IMG/VR virus record: IMGVR_UViG_3300024518_003522
Span: 1 to 39,687 of that record
Strand: one strand, 5' to 3'
DNA length: 39,687 bases
From: a virus
Made by a program: the position numbers and the translations under genes. Shown piece after piece: positions 1-6,313 of the stretch. Numbering within the stretch: position 1 is the first letter of the stretch; each line of letters begins with the position of its first letter. Below the pieces are notes generated by a model. The model made no database searches and was not told where the DNA came from. It saw nothing but the letters and a program-made list of their open reading frames with translations.

Positions 1-86
1 ATCTGCTTCCAAGTCGTATCATCAACTTTATGGTTATTGTTCCATAAATTTATGGCTGCCCCAATTTCGTTAAATGTTTGACTCAT
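1..86 (-). CDS. Partial gene leaving the left edge; possible N-terminus of the SQV-repeat/DUF6745 protein
   Basis: The ATG at 84-86 follows an AAAGGGATAATAAA ribosome site. The frame stays open for 28 codons to the window edge, reading MSQTFNEIGAAI and ending TTWKQ. No known domain is visible. The gene at the right edge (38903-39687) is on the same strand and lacks its N-terminus. The final Trp-Lys-Gln here resembles the Trp-Ser-Gln units of that protein's repeat, so I infer that both may be one gene cut by an assembly break. A direct join of the window ends is not in frame, so a small gap would be needed. Confidence 0.6.
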   Translation of the reverse strand, partial: MSQTFNEIGAAINLWNNNHKVDDTTWKQ

Positions 87-180
87 TTTATTATCCCTTT
101 ATCAATTTTTATTTGCTTTAAATGTTCTAAATTGATATACTAGTAATACTAAATCTAACACATTAACCATTAATTTTGTG

Positions 181-336
181 TTATTCATCTTCGGAGTGCC
201 TTTTAGAATAACCCATTGATTTATCTAAATCTTCATCTAAATCAATTAATTTCAGATGCATCAGCTTTAAGATTTCAAGTATATCAGGTGTATCTTTTCG
301 TAGCATTTTAGCTATTTCAGGCAGTAATTTACTCAT
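181..336 (-). CDS. Small hypothetical acidic protein, 51 aa
   Basis: The ATG at 334-336 has a very good ribosome site (TTGGAGGTCAA before ATG) and the frame closes with TAA at 181-183. The product begins MSKLLPEIAKML and ends in a charged tail. Its centre is a Leu/Ile-rich amphipathic helix, and no family is recognised. It is the first gene after the structured RNA region and the last before the gene at the left edge. The strong ribosome site is the main support. Confidence 0.6.
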   Translation of the reverse strand: MSKLLPEIAKMLRKDTPDILEILKLMHLKLIDLDEDLDKSMGYSKRHSEDE

Positions 337-344
337 TTGACCTC

Positions 345-609
345 CAATTTTAGATACAAAGTCGTTTAATCTGCTGTTTAGACTTAAAACAAAAGTAAGA
401 GTGTTTCATGGGCTTAGACCCACAGTGGAGCTACTGTGCTTTCGCCTTATCGGCTCAAGTAAGTGATTTGAAGACTTATCTGGGCCAAGGACTTTCTCAC
501 AACTCCGACTAAAGTAAGACAGCACTACATAGTATAAATTCAATACTGTCATTATAAGCCTCATAATACTTTATATTCTATTACTTACTTAGGATATAAA
601 GAAAGTCCT
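345..609 (-). ncRNA. Candidate structured RNA with nested long-range stem and compact cloverleaf
   Basis: No gene is visible here on either strand, but complementary segments are dense. A perfect 10-bp stem pairs 600-609 with 488-497 and encloses a 7-bp stem (584-590 with 512-518) and hairpins 551-567 and 531-547. A second domain has three abutting hairpins (460-478, 439-459, 421-438) closed by 483-486 with 417-420. The middle hairpin carries facing GA/GA pairs. The closing stem needs a G-U pair that exists only in leftward-strand RNA, which favours that strand. The element starts in the stop codon of the upstream gene, suggesting processing from the operon transcript or a 3' UTR role. No known RNA class was recognised and the fold was drawn by eye. 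Confidence 0.5.
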
Positions 610-843
610 CTATTGAAGTTTAATAATTGATTTAGCAGTATTTCTAGATAACTTAAATATATTTAATACTCCATGAGCATAGCTAAGTAGTTCTTCATAT
701 TCATTAAAATGATCTGTAACTGGAACTTGGTATTTACCTTGGACTATATTTAATGTTTGCATTATTGCCTCTTGTTTATTTTCTTTAGTCATTTGTAATC
801 TATGTTCTTTAACCATATTTCTTTCATATTCTGTTAATTTCAC
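610..843 (-). CDS. Hypothetical protein, 77 aa
   Basis: The start is GTG at 841-843, preceded by AAGGTGCAATA and overlapping the upstream stop by one base (TAGTG). The product is charged and helical (begins MKLTEYERNMVKEH) with no recognised domain. It belongs to the cluster of tiny genes right behind the leftward promoter, the usual place for early phage proteins acting on the host. That role is inferred from position only. Its TAG stop forms the edge of the long stem of the structured RNA downstream. Confidence 0.65.
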   Translation of the reverse strand: MKLTEYERNMVKEHRLQMTKENKQEAIMQTLNIVQGKYQVPVTDHFNEYEELLSYAHGVLNIFKLSRNTAKSIIKLQ

Positions 844-1001
844 TATTGCACCTTCAATTTAACTTGTTTATCATCTTTAACATACACATACCATGCATCT
901 CTGAATAATGTAACAACTTGCTTATATTTAAGAATAAACCCTAATTTACTTAATTCATGTGCCTCTGATGCTGTAAGTACTTGAGTTCTAATGTATTTCA
1001 T
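843..1001 (-). CDS. Small hypothetical protein, 52 aa
   Basis: I chose the ATG at 999-1001 because AAGGGAGA lies just upstream; the longer frame to 1079 has no ribosome site and would swallow the preceding gene. The product begins MKYIRTQVLTASEAHELSKLG and looks like a short alpha/beta protein (FILKYKQVVTLF, AWYVYVK). No family is recognised. It overlaps the upstream gene by 14 bases and the downstream GTG by one, so it is probably translated by coupling. Confidence 0.65.
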   Translation of the reverse strand: MKYIRTQVLTASEAHELSKLGFILKYKQVVTLFRDAWYVYVKDDKQVKLKVQ

Positions 1002-1146
1002 AATTATTCTCCCTTTTAATGAAATAAACAGTATAGACATTTGGTACAAATGTATGAAACTGAGATAATTGTGTATCAAAGCCTAAATCATTGGCTGATC
1101 TAATAGCCTTTAATGCTCGTTCTAATGATTCAAATGTAATAGTCAC
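988..1146 (-). CDS. Small hypothetical protein, 52 aa, GTG start
   Basis: A GTG at 1144-1146 follows a strong AAGGAGGAGATAACACA ribosome site and the frame closes with TAG at 988-990. The product begins with VTITFESLERALKA and ends NNYEIH. The first part is probably one amphipathic helix and the second a beta strand (TVYFIK). The family is unknown. It sits between two other tiny genes with tight overlaps. The GTG start and small size make it easy to miss; the ribosome site is the main evidence. Confidence 0.6.
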   Translation of the reverse strand: MTITFESLERALKAIRSANDLGFDTQLSQFHTFVPNVYTVYFIKRENNYEIH

Positions 1147-1180
1147 TGTGTTATCTCCTCCTTAATATCGACAATGCATA

Positions 1181-1258
1181 TTATTTTCCCTTTGGTATTA
1201 TATTTTTCTTTCTTTTTCTGGATTTTATGATTCGAATATCAATAAGTGTCATTTTCAT
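1181..1258 (-). CDS. Very small basic peptide, 25 aa; first gene of the leftward unit
   Basis: The ATG at 1256-1258 follows AAGGAGATAATTAA, and the frame closes with TAA at 1181-1183. The peptide begins MKMTLIDIRIIKSRKRKKN and is strongly basic in its second half. It is the first open frame after the promoter at 1290-1318, with a leader of about 25 bases. It could be an early host-acting peptide or only a leader peptide; its sequence does not decide. Confidence 0.45.
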   Translation of the reverse strand: MKMTLIDIRIIKSRKRKKNIIPKGK

Positions 1259-1289
1259 TTAATTATCTCCTTGTTTGTGTCCTATTATC

Positions 1290-1318
1290 ATAATATCATG
1301 AGTATAAGGGGTTGTCAA
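1290..1318 (-). promoter_or_regulatory. Sigma-70 type promoter of the leftward (early/replication/lysis) unit
   Basis: On the leftward strand the sequence has a perfect -35 box TTGACA (1313-1318), a 17-base spacer and a -10 box TATTAT (1290-1295). Transcription should start near 1282, just before the AAGGAG of the 25-aa peptide. It lies in the divergent gap between the two gene blocks and is the only consensus-grade promoter found, so it probably drives the leftward unit. The rightward strand has a TTGTCA in the same spot but no convincing -10 box. Confidence 0.75.
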
Positions 1319-1357
1319 TAGATATTTTGATGAAATATTGATGACAAAAGGTGGTTT

Positions 1358-1624
1358 ATGGATAAGTATAAATATAGTGAATTAGACTTCTTAGTTAAAG
1401 ATTGGAAGAACAAAGACCTTGAAGTTGATGAAGGGTATTATTGGATTAGTCATTTATTTACTGGCATATCTTTAAATGGTAAGATTCGTAAAGAAGATAA
1501 GATTAGAGCATTTAAAGTAATTGAAGGCATAATTAATACTGAAGAACGATATGATGTAAAAGAGATTAATGAATATCAGAAGAAATATGCTGAGGAAGTA
1601 TCAAATGGCACAAATCTCTTTTAA
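1358..1624 (+). CDS. Hypothetical protein, 88 aa; first rightward gene
   Basis: The ATG follows AAAGGTGG at three-base spacing, the ribosome-site style used repeatedly in this genome. The product is acidic and aromatic (begins MDKYKYSELDFLVKDWK) and is predicted mainly helical. No domain is recognised. It lies directly across the divergent promoter region from the early leftward genes, so it may be expressed early. Function unknown. Confidence 0.7.
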   Translation: MDKYKYSELDFLVKDWKNKDLEVDEGYYWISHLFTGISLNGKIRKEDKIRAFKVIEGIINTEERYDVKEINEYQKKYAEEVSNGTNLF

Positions 1625-1659
1625 TGTGCTTTAGAACGTAAATATGGAGGTTTTAAGGC

Positions 1660-1947
1660 ATGACTAAGAAGATGAAGCAGAGTAATGATCAGATTCAATG
1701 GGGTGATACTGACCATAATGTGATACAATATATTCATCATGGGGAAGTTGTAGCTGAACAGAGTTTAACTGATGGACAATGGAAAAGCTATAAATTGATG
1801 CAAAATCCCTTAGAAGCGGCCCAAGTTAATTTATGGTTATGGCAATATCGAGCATTGAGATTGGATAAACCAGTACGAGTTAAGTTTCCTCCTTTGGCTA
1901 TTCATTTCATTGATTTGACTAAGGCCAGTGTTGATGAGAATAAGTGA
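1660..1947 (+). CDS. Hypothetical protein, 95 aa
   Basis: The start is preceded by TGGAGG with good spacing. The product begins MTKKMKQSNDQIQWGDTD and has aromatic stretches (VNLWLWQYRAL) followed by VRVKFPPLAIHFIDL. No membrane segment or known motif is evident. It is the last gene before a 360-base gene-free stretch that separates it from the virion genes. Confidence 0.65.
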   Translation: MTKKMKQSNDQIQWGDTDHNVIQYIHHGEVVAEQSLTDGQWKSYKLMQNPLEAAQVNLWLWQYRALRLDKPVRVKFPPLAIHFIDLTKASVDENK

Positions 1948-2089
1948 TTGTATTGCTTTGTTTGCTGTGATTTAATGGGAATGTACCTTATTACGCTTCA
2001 ATCCTAGACCAACTTAAAGAGAGAGGAGAGAATACCTGACTATTCTAGTCAACTATAGCTCTGATATGCTCATATATGTTGATACTCAA

Positions 2090-2137
2090 GGGTATAGGAG
2101 TGGGGAGAGGGGGTAGTGTTGATGAGAGGAGGAGGGT
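2090..2137 (+). other. G-rich purine tract, possible quadruplex or packaging/regulatory site
   Basis: In an otherwise AT-rich genome this 48-base stretch is almost all purine on the top strand, with runs GGG, GGGG, GGGGG and GGAGGAGGG. It has several G-runs but not four evenly spaced runs of three or more, so any G-quadruplex would be irregular. It lies upstream of the terminase genes. Confidence 0.4.
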
Positions 2138-2193
2138 CCCAGCCTATATATGTGGACTAAACTAAAGAATTAAAGCAAATTAGAGCATTTATT

Positions 2194-2222
2194 TTGTATA
2201 AAAACACTTTTCAATATATAAC
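2194..2222 (+). promoter_or_regulatory. Weak candidate sigma-70 promoter before the late genes
   Basis: TTGTAT (2194-2199) and TATAAC (2217-2222) are separated by 17 bases. The -10 box matches five of six consensus positions, but the -35 box only three. The region is AT-rich, so chance matches are likely. The location just before the virion gene block makes it worth listing. Confidence 0.3.
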
Positions 2223-2309
2223 GCTTTATAAAAAAATTTTACAAATTACTAAAAAGGTGGAAATAAGCAAATTAAGCAACTTAAAAGTTGCTGATGAGCG
2301 AAAGCGAAT

Positions 2310-2690
2310 ATGGCAGATTTGGCGCCCAAAAGTAAACTTCACACACACCCTTTGCCTCAAGTTGATCCGGATTTCTGCTCTTGTTGCCGAAAGAGCATAA
2401 TTCATAAAGGCCCGCAGAAACAGAATGTGGTGCGAATTGATTTGGCTCCGGAACGGATTCTAGGCCTGGATGGCAAGGAACGTGGGGTGGAGGGTAAAAT
2501 GAGACCTAAGGCCTTTTTTCATGCAGTTTGCTTTCAGGACTATCACAGTTACACACCAGGTCGTATTGAGTGCAAATACTGTGGAGTATTGAGTATGGCC
2601 AAAACGATGCATGATGGAACCAAGGTTAAAGAGCAATGTAAATGCTCATGTCACACAGGAGCTACCTTTTGTAGTTTGGTAGTATTTTAA
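2310..2690 (+). CDS. Cysteine-rich probable zinc-binding protein, 126 aa
   Basis: The product has clustered metal ligands: Cys23, Cys25 and Cys26, then Cys74, then CKYC (88-91), then CKCSCH (110-115) with Cys121. This suggests two or three treble-clef or ribbon-like zinc sites. Base composition is visibly richer in G+C than its neighbours, hinting at separate acquisition. No strong ribosome site precedes the ATG, so the start is uncertain. It is the first gene of the virion block, but its role is not evident. Confidence 0.6.
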   Translation: MADLAPKSKLHTHPLPQVDPDFCSCCRKSIIHKGPQKQNVVRIDLAPERILGLDGKERGVEGKMRPKAFFHAVCFQDYHSYTPGRIECKYCGVLSMAKTMHDGTKVKEQCKCSCHTGATFCSLVVF

Positions 2691-2701
2691 GGGGGAAAGA
2701 T

Positions 2702-2956
2702 ATGAAAGTAGGAGACCGATTAGATTTAAATCAATTAAAACGGGAATTGATATCTGCAAATAGACATGATTTATATGATTCTATTACAATAGAGATTTAC
2801 AGACTAAAATCTGAGCTGGCAAATAAAACTTCGACAATTAATCGTTTAGATTATGATTTGCACAAAATAAAGAAACATTTAGAAACGATCGCGGATAATA
2901 AAGCAATTGTTCAAATTCAAAACATTGTTGGCTGTGACTGTTACAAATATGGCTAA
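2702..2956 (+). CDS. Coiled-coil hypothetical protein, 84 aa
   Basis: The ATG follows AAGGGGGAAAGAT. Residues about 25-70 form a continuous heptad-like helix (IYRLKSELANK, then LDYDLHKIKKHL), typical of a coiled coil. The C-terminus carries a short CDC motif. It overlaps the next gene by eight bases, suggesting translational coupling with the probable small terminase. Function unknown. Confidence 0.65.
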   Translation: MKVGDRLDLNQLKRELISANRHDLYDSITIEIYRLKSELANKTSTINRLDYDLHKIKKHLETIADNKAIVQIQNIVGCDCYKYG

Positions 2957-3431
2957 AAATTTTAAATTATCTCATACCCAAAAATTAGCAATTAAAGCTA
3001 GCTATGATGCACATAGACTAGCCGGTAAATCTAAGCAAATTAGCTTAGAAGCGGTTGCTCAGGAAATGGGTGTGCATTGGCAGACTATTCGAAAGGTAGT
3101 TACCAATGCCACACAGCATTTAGATACTACCCAATTGAAGGATGTGAAGACTCAGCAAGCTACTCAGATAGATAAGATTGTAGGGGCAGTCTTAACTGAT
3201 TTAGATAGCTCAGATAAAATTTTTAAAGGTATGAGTCCGGCGCAGTCAATTTTAGCTATTTGTCAATTATTAGATAAATCTCTTAAATTAAAAGGTGAGG
3301 ATGTTACTAAGATAGAAATCCAAGAAGTTGGAGAGAAAGTAGAGAAGAGACTTAATGAACTACAAAATTTAAAAGAAGCATTAAAACAATCTTTAACGGT
3401 TCCGCCTAACGGCGGAGCAAAATCTAATTAG
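2949..3431 (+). CDS. terS: Probable small terminase subunit, HTH protein, 160 aa
   Basis: I use the ATG at 2949, where the proposed start overlaps the previous stop, rather than the longer frame from 2907. Residues 31-50 (ISLEAVAQEMGVHWQTIRKV) form a clear helix-turn-helix. The C-terminal half (from about 95) is helical and highly charged, as in small terminases that oligomerise and bind the packaging site. Length fits the family. The large terminase lies 2.9 kb downstream in the same unit, farther than usual, so a transcriptional regulator remains possible. A TCCGCC-TAAC-GGCGGA hairpin falls in its last codons (3401-3416). Confidence 0.55.
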   Translation: MAKNFKLSHTQKLAIKASYDAHRLAGKSKQISLEAVAQEMGVHWQTIRKVVTNATQHLDTTQLKDVKTQQATQIDKIVGAVLTDLDSSDKIFKGMSPAQSILAICQLLDKSLKLKGEDVTKIEIQEVGEKVEKRLNELQNLKEALKQSLTVPPNGGAKSN

Positions 3432-3442
3432 GGTGGGACACT

Positions 3443-3640
3443 ATGAAAGAACTAGTTCAGATACAGCAATTACTGTTTAAATTACAGAAGAAAGTAAATA
3501 AACATGAGAAACAGATTAACGAATTAGAAACTAAAGTGGGAAAAGATGTTATTGATATGAGAAAGGAAGCTAAAGAAGTTTTAGATAAAGCAAAAGCTTT
3601 GGTGAATCCCTATTCTTCAAATGCAATGACAAATGATTAA
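3443..3640 (+). CDS. Coiled-coil protein, 65 aa
   Basis: The start follows AGGGTGGGACACT. Almost the whole product is one charged heptad helix (LLFKLQKKVNKHEKQINELE), ending in a short polar tail. This suggests a small oligomeric coiled coil, perhaps a structural or assembly partner. No family recognised. Confidence 0.65.
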   Translation: MKELVQIQQLLFKLQKKVNKHEKQINELETKVGKDVIDMRKEAKEVLDKAKALVNPYSSNAMTND

Positions 3641-3649
3641 GGAGTAGTT

Positions 3650-3844
3650 ATGGCAGGTAGAAAACCTAAGAAAATTATTAAAGATGGAGTAGTGTTTGAT
3701 CCAGCAACTGGAATTTCAATTAAAATGAGAACTCCTATTGGTGTAACAAAGAATCCAAGTTTATTAAAAGCAGATCCCACAGCACCTAGACGTAGTAAAC
3801 GAATAGTTAGTGAAGAATTTAAAAAGCGCTTTGGACGTAAATGA
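3650..3844 (+). CDS. Small basic protein, 64 aa
   Basis: The ATG has a GGAGTAGTT ribosome site. The product is Lys/Arg-rich at both ends (MAGRKPKKIIK; RRSKRIVSEEFKKRFGRK) with a central TGISIKMRTPIGV segment. Its charge suggests nucleic-acid contact. Its stop overlaps the ATG of the next small gene (ATGA). Confidence 0.6.
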   Translation: MAGRKPKKIIKDGVVFDPATGISIKMRTPIGVTKNPSLLKADPTAPRRSKRIVSEEFKKRFGRK

Positions 3845-3996
3845 ATTTATCATCAACACATACTCTTAAAGAACGAATTGAATTAATAATTAGAGAAGAG
3901 ATAAATAAATCTGGAGATATCGACGGGTTTATACAAGTATTAACTAATAGAATCTTAGAAATAACACAAGACGAAATAAAATTTAAACGAGGATAG
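3841..3996 (+). CDS. Small hypothetical protein, 51 aa
   Basis: The ATG overlaps the previous stop in an ATGA junction and the frame ends with TAG two bases before the next ATG. The product begins MNLSSTHTLKERIELIIREE, is helical and mixed-charge. Its tight packing between two likely genes supports it. No family recognised. Confidence 0.55.
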   Translation: MNLSSTHTLKERIELIIREEINKSGDIDGFIQVLTNRILEITQDEIKFKRG

Positions 3997-3998
3997 AT

Positions 3999-4310
3999 AT
4001 GCCCACACAACACGCTGGCGAGAATCCTATTGCAAATGCTACAACTCCCGTAATCCAAAATACTACAATGGCGGCAGCTAATTTTGAATATAGTTATACT
4101 TTGCCTAGGAATTGTAGAAAATTTCAAATTAAACCTCGTAATGGTGATGTAGAAATTAAATTATCTTTTACTTCTGGAGAATCTGGAACTAACTATATTA
4201 CCGTTCCACCTGGCGGCTATTGGCACGATATGATAGGGATGCCAAATCAAACTATTTATTTTCAAACTGAAACAGAAGGAACAATTGCTGAAATCGAGGG
4301 ATGGAGTTAA
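3999..4310 (+). CDS. Hypothetical beta-rich protein, 103 aa; possible small virion protein
   Basis: The start is preceded by AAACGAGGATAGAT. The product reads as a small beta sandwich (FEYSYTLPRNCRKFQIKPRN, then VEIKLSFTSGE and TNYITVPPGGYW), a pattern common in minor phage structural proteins. It directly precedes the large fibre-like gene with one base between. A virion role is inferred from neighbours and strand pattern. Confidence 0.6.
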   Translation: MPTQHAGENPIANATTPVIQNTTMAAANFEYSYTLPRNCRKFQIKPRNGDVEIKLSFTSGESGTNYITVPPGGYWHDMIGMPNQTIYFQTETEGTIAEIEGWS

Positions 4311-4311
4311 T

Positions 4312-6303
4312 ATGCCCTTTGGTGATTTAGGGACAATTGCTAAACGAGTAGTTTTATGGCATTCTAGCACTGATTTTAATAAAGGCACAGTAGATTCCGG
4401 AGCAGAAGTTAGCGGTTCGGATGATGCAGCCGTTGTTCGATTAAAAGATAAAGCTGACGGCACAGGAAATTTTGATTTTACAACGCCAGCAGACTATACT
4501 TTATCAAATGGTTCTCTAGTTGAAGTAGCCTCTGGTTTAGCTCGTCTTAAACTTCAGTCAGGAGATTCTGCTGATTTTCCTTTTACAACTTCAGGTAATT
4601 ACACTTTTGATTCAGGAAAGATTGAAATTACAGGCGGAGTTGGTAAATTAAAAGATTTATCTCCAGCAAATTCTACATTCTATGCCAACTTCTCCTCGGA
4701 CGAAGACGGGACATGGGGAAGTGGAGTTCTAACTGGAACGCTATCAGGCGGGGCAACAGTGGCGGCTGGGAAACTTAACCTCATCGGAACTGGAAAGTAT
4801 TGCAGTTGGGACGCTGACTTAAATGCAGACAGTCAACAGGTCGGAGCGTTTCGTTTTTTGGTAACACCAAATTATTCGGGAACTCCGACAACCTCTCAAG
4901 TTTTTCTCCTTGCAACCCAAGCGGCGGGGAACACGAATAATATACTTCAGATTACACACCTCAATAATGGAAAAATCCGACTACAAATTAAAAATGCGGT
5001 TGGTACGGACGTTTTCTTAACCGATTTGGTGGCATGGAGTCCGACAGCCAGTCAAGAATATGAGTTTGAGGTGGATTGGGATATAACCTCAGGAGCCACC
5101 CGCCTGTTTATAGATGGAGTTCAACATGGATCGACTATAACATCAACCGGAACACGTGGTTCGAGTATCGGATTATTGCGAGCCGGAGCCAACGCCGGGG
5201 GAATTACACCAAATCAAGATTTTGAAATGGATGACATTCTCATTTTCTCAACGGTTCAACACACCGCTAATTATACAGCAGGGGCAGCAATACCCCAAGA
5301 AAAATATGATTCAGGGGATCCTACGATTATTAATGTTACGGGCCTTGTTTTTACTGTGGCATTAGATACTTTTACAGAAACATCAACGATTCCATCTGGG
5401 GTTGGTTTAAGATATCATGTTAGTTCTGATAATGGAGTTACATGGGAATATTGGACGGGCGCAGCTTGGGCTGTGACAGATGATACTTTTACTCAAGCAA
5501 ATACTTCTGCTGACGTTGAAACAAATATTGGAACATTAGCTGCATCAGGTACATTTAAGTTTCGGGCCCTATTTTCTACTGATCAAATATCCACCGCTGA
5601 GTTAGATAGACTTCAAGTCTCAGGCCCTACAACTTATTCAACTACAGATGATCTTCATGTTACTACAAACGATAATATTCAATTTAACCCAACAGATCTT
5701 GTTTCATGGTTAACCGCCGTTTTTACTTCAACAACTCCTGCTAGTACGGAACTTAGAGTTTTATTTTCGGTAGATGATCGAGTAAGTTGGCTAACATGGA
5801 GCGGTAGTGCATGGGTTGCTCCTGCGTCAGCAACTACTCGAACAGATGCAACCACTTTAACTGATGCGTCTACAAATTTTGCTTCTTTAACTGTTACTAA
5901 ACCTTTAGATGTTAGAGTATTTATTCGAACAACAGATACTTCAGTAACACCTTCTATGGATAATATTGCTATTACTTCAGATTCAGGAATTAATACTTCA
6001 GGAGAATGGGAAAGTAATCAATATAATTCAACTTATCGTCAATTAAATTGGGGTAAGATTATATGGGTAGAAACAACTCCTGTTGGAGCCACAACAATTA
6101 TAAAAGTCCGAGCAAGCCATACTTTAACTGAATTAAATGCCTCATCTTATACAACAGTGGCAGCTTCTGGAGATGATTCTGGAGTTACGGGACAGTATTT
6201 TCAAGTAAAGGTAGAATTTACCGGAGATGGCATAGTTCGACCTGAAGTAGATGAACTCTGTGCATACTTTATAATTCCAAATAGTATTAATATTACACCA
6301 TAA
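4312..6303 (+). CDS. Fibre-like protein with inserted LamG/concanavalin-like domain, 663 aa
   Basis: The ATG at 4312 follows the previous stop after one base; the longer frame from 4285 lies inside that gene. Residues about 1-120 and 320-663 are Thr/Ser-rich beta repeats of the tail-fibre kind. Residues about 124-319 match a LamG jelly-roll: FSSDEDGTWGSG, then EYEFEVDWDITSGATRLFID and DFEMDDILIFS near its end. Such domains bind glycans or proteins, so I infer host attachment or surface decoration. The LamG part is clearly richer in G+C than the flanks (about 53% in 4681-4740 against 30% in 5881-5940 by hand count), suggesting domain import. Its place upstream of the terminase is unusual for a fibre gene. 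Confidence 0.7.
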   Translation: MPFGDLGTIAKRVVLWHSSTDFNKGTVDSGAEVSGSDDAAVVRLKDKADGTGNFDFTTPADYTLSNGSLVEVASGLARLKLQSGDSADFPFTTSGNYTFDSGKIEITGGVGKLKDLSPANSTFYANFSSDEDGTWGSGVLTGTLSGGATVAAGKLNLIGTGKYCSWDADLNADSQQVGAFRFLVTPNYSGTPTTSQVFLLATQAAGNTNNILQITHLNNGKIRLQIKNAVGTDVFLTDLVAWSPTASQEYEFEVDWDITSGATRLFIDGVQHGSTITSTGTRGSSIGLLRAGANAGGITPNQDFEMDDILIFSTVQHTANYTAGAAIPQEKYDSGDPTIINVTGLVFTVALDTFTETSTIPSGVGLRYHVSSDNGVTWEYWTGAAWAVTDDTFTQANTSADVETNIGTLAASGTFKFRALFSTDQISTAELDRLQVSGPTTYSTTDDLHVTTNDNIQFNPTDLVSWLTAVFTSTTPASTELRVLFSVDDRVSWLTWSGSAWVAPASATTRTDATTLTDASTNFASLTVTKPLDVRVFIRTTDTSVTPSMDNIAITSDSGINTSGEWESNQYNSTYRQLNWGKIIWVETTPVGATTIIKVRASHTLTELNASSYTTVAASGDDSGVTGQYFQVKVEFTGDGIVRPEVDELCAYFIIPNSINITP

Positions 6304-6313
6304 GGATAATTAG

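Larger units (their letters stand above)
1948..2309. other. Gene-free stretch at the start of the late gene block
   Basis: No open frame longer than about 16 codons with a ribosome site is present on either strand apart from a 68-codon frame I reject. The segment contains a purine/G-rich tract (2090-2137), a weak promoter-like pair (2194-2222), and a GCAAC/GTTGC hairpin at about 2276-2291 behind an AAGGTGG. Because it precedes the terminase and capsid genes, it is a candidate for late-gene control or the packaging start. This is inference from position. Confidence 0.5.

Noticed and set aside
360-610. RNase P RNA or tmRNA, because of an AGAAAGTCC-like segment
   Set aside because: The conserved GAGGAAAGUCC core, the partner region and the required length and pseudoknots are not seen.
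1312-1340. Rightward promoter overlapping the leftward one (TTGTCA plus ATATTG)
   Set aside because: The -10 hexamer has no good match at 16-18 base spacing.
2275-2312. Hammerhead-ribozyme-like core CUGAUGA, a GC-GAAA-GC stem and GAA after a GCAAC/GUUGC hairpin
   Set aside because: The base before stem I is G (cleavage needs A, C or U), position 15.1 is U rather than A, and no stem III complement is found, so an active ribozyme is not supported.
2194-2400. 68-codon rightward frame overlapping the zinc-protein gene
   Set aside because: It has no ribosome site, basic low-complexity composition, and overlaps the better-supported gene at 2310-2690.
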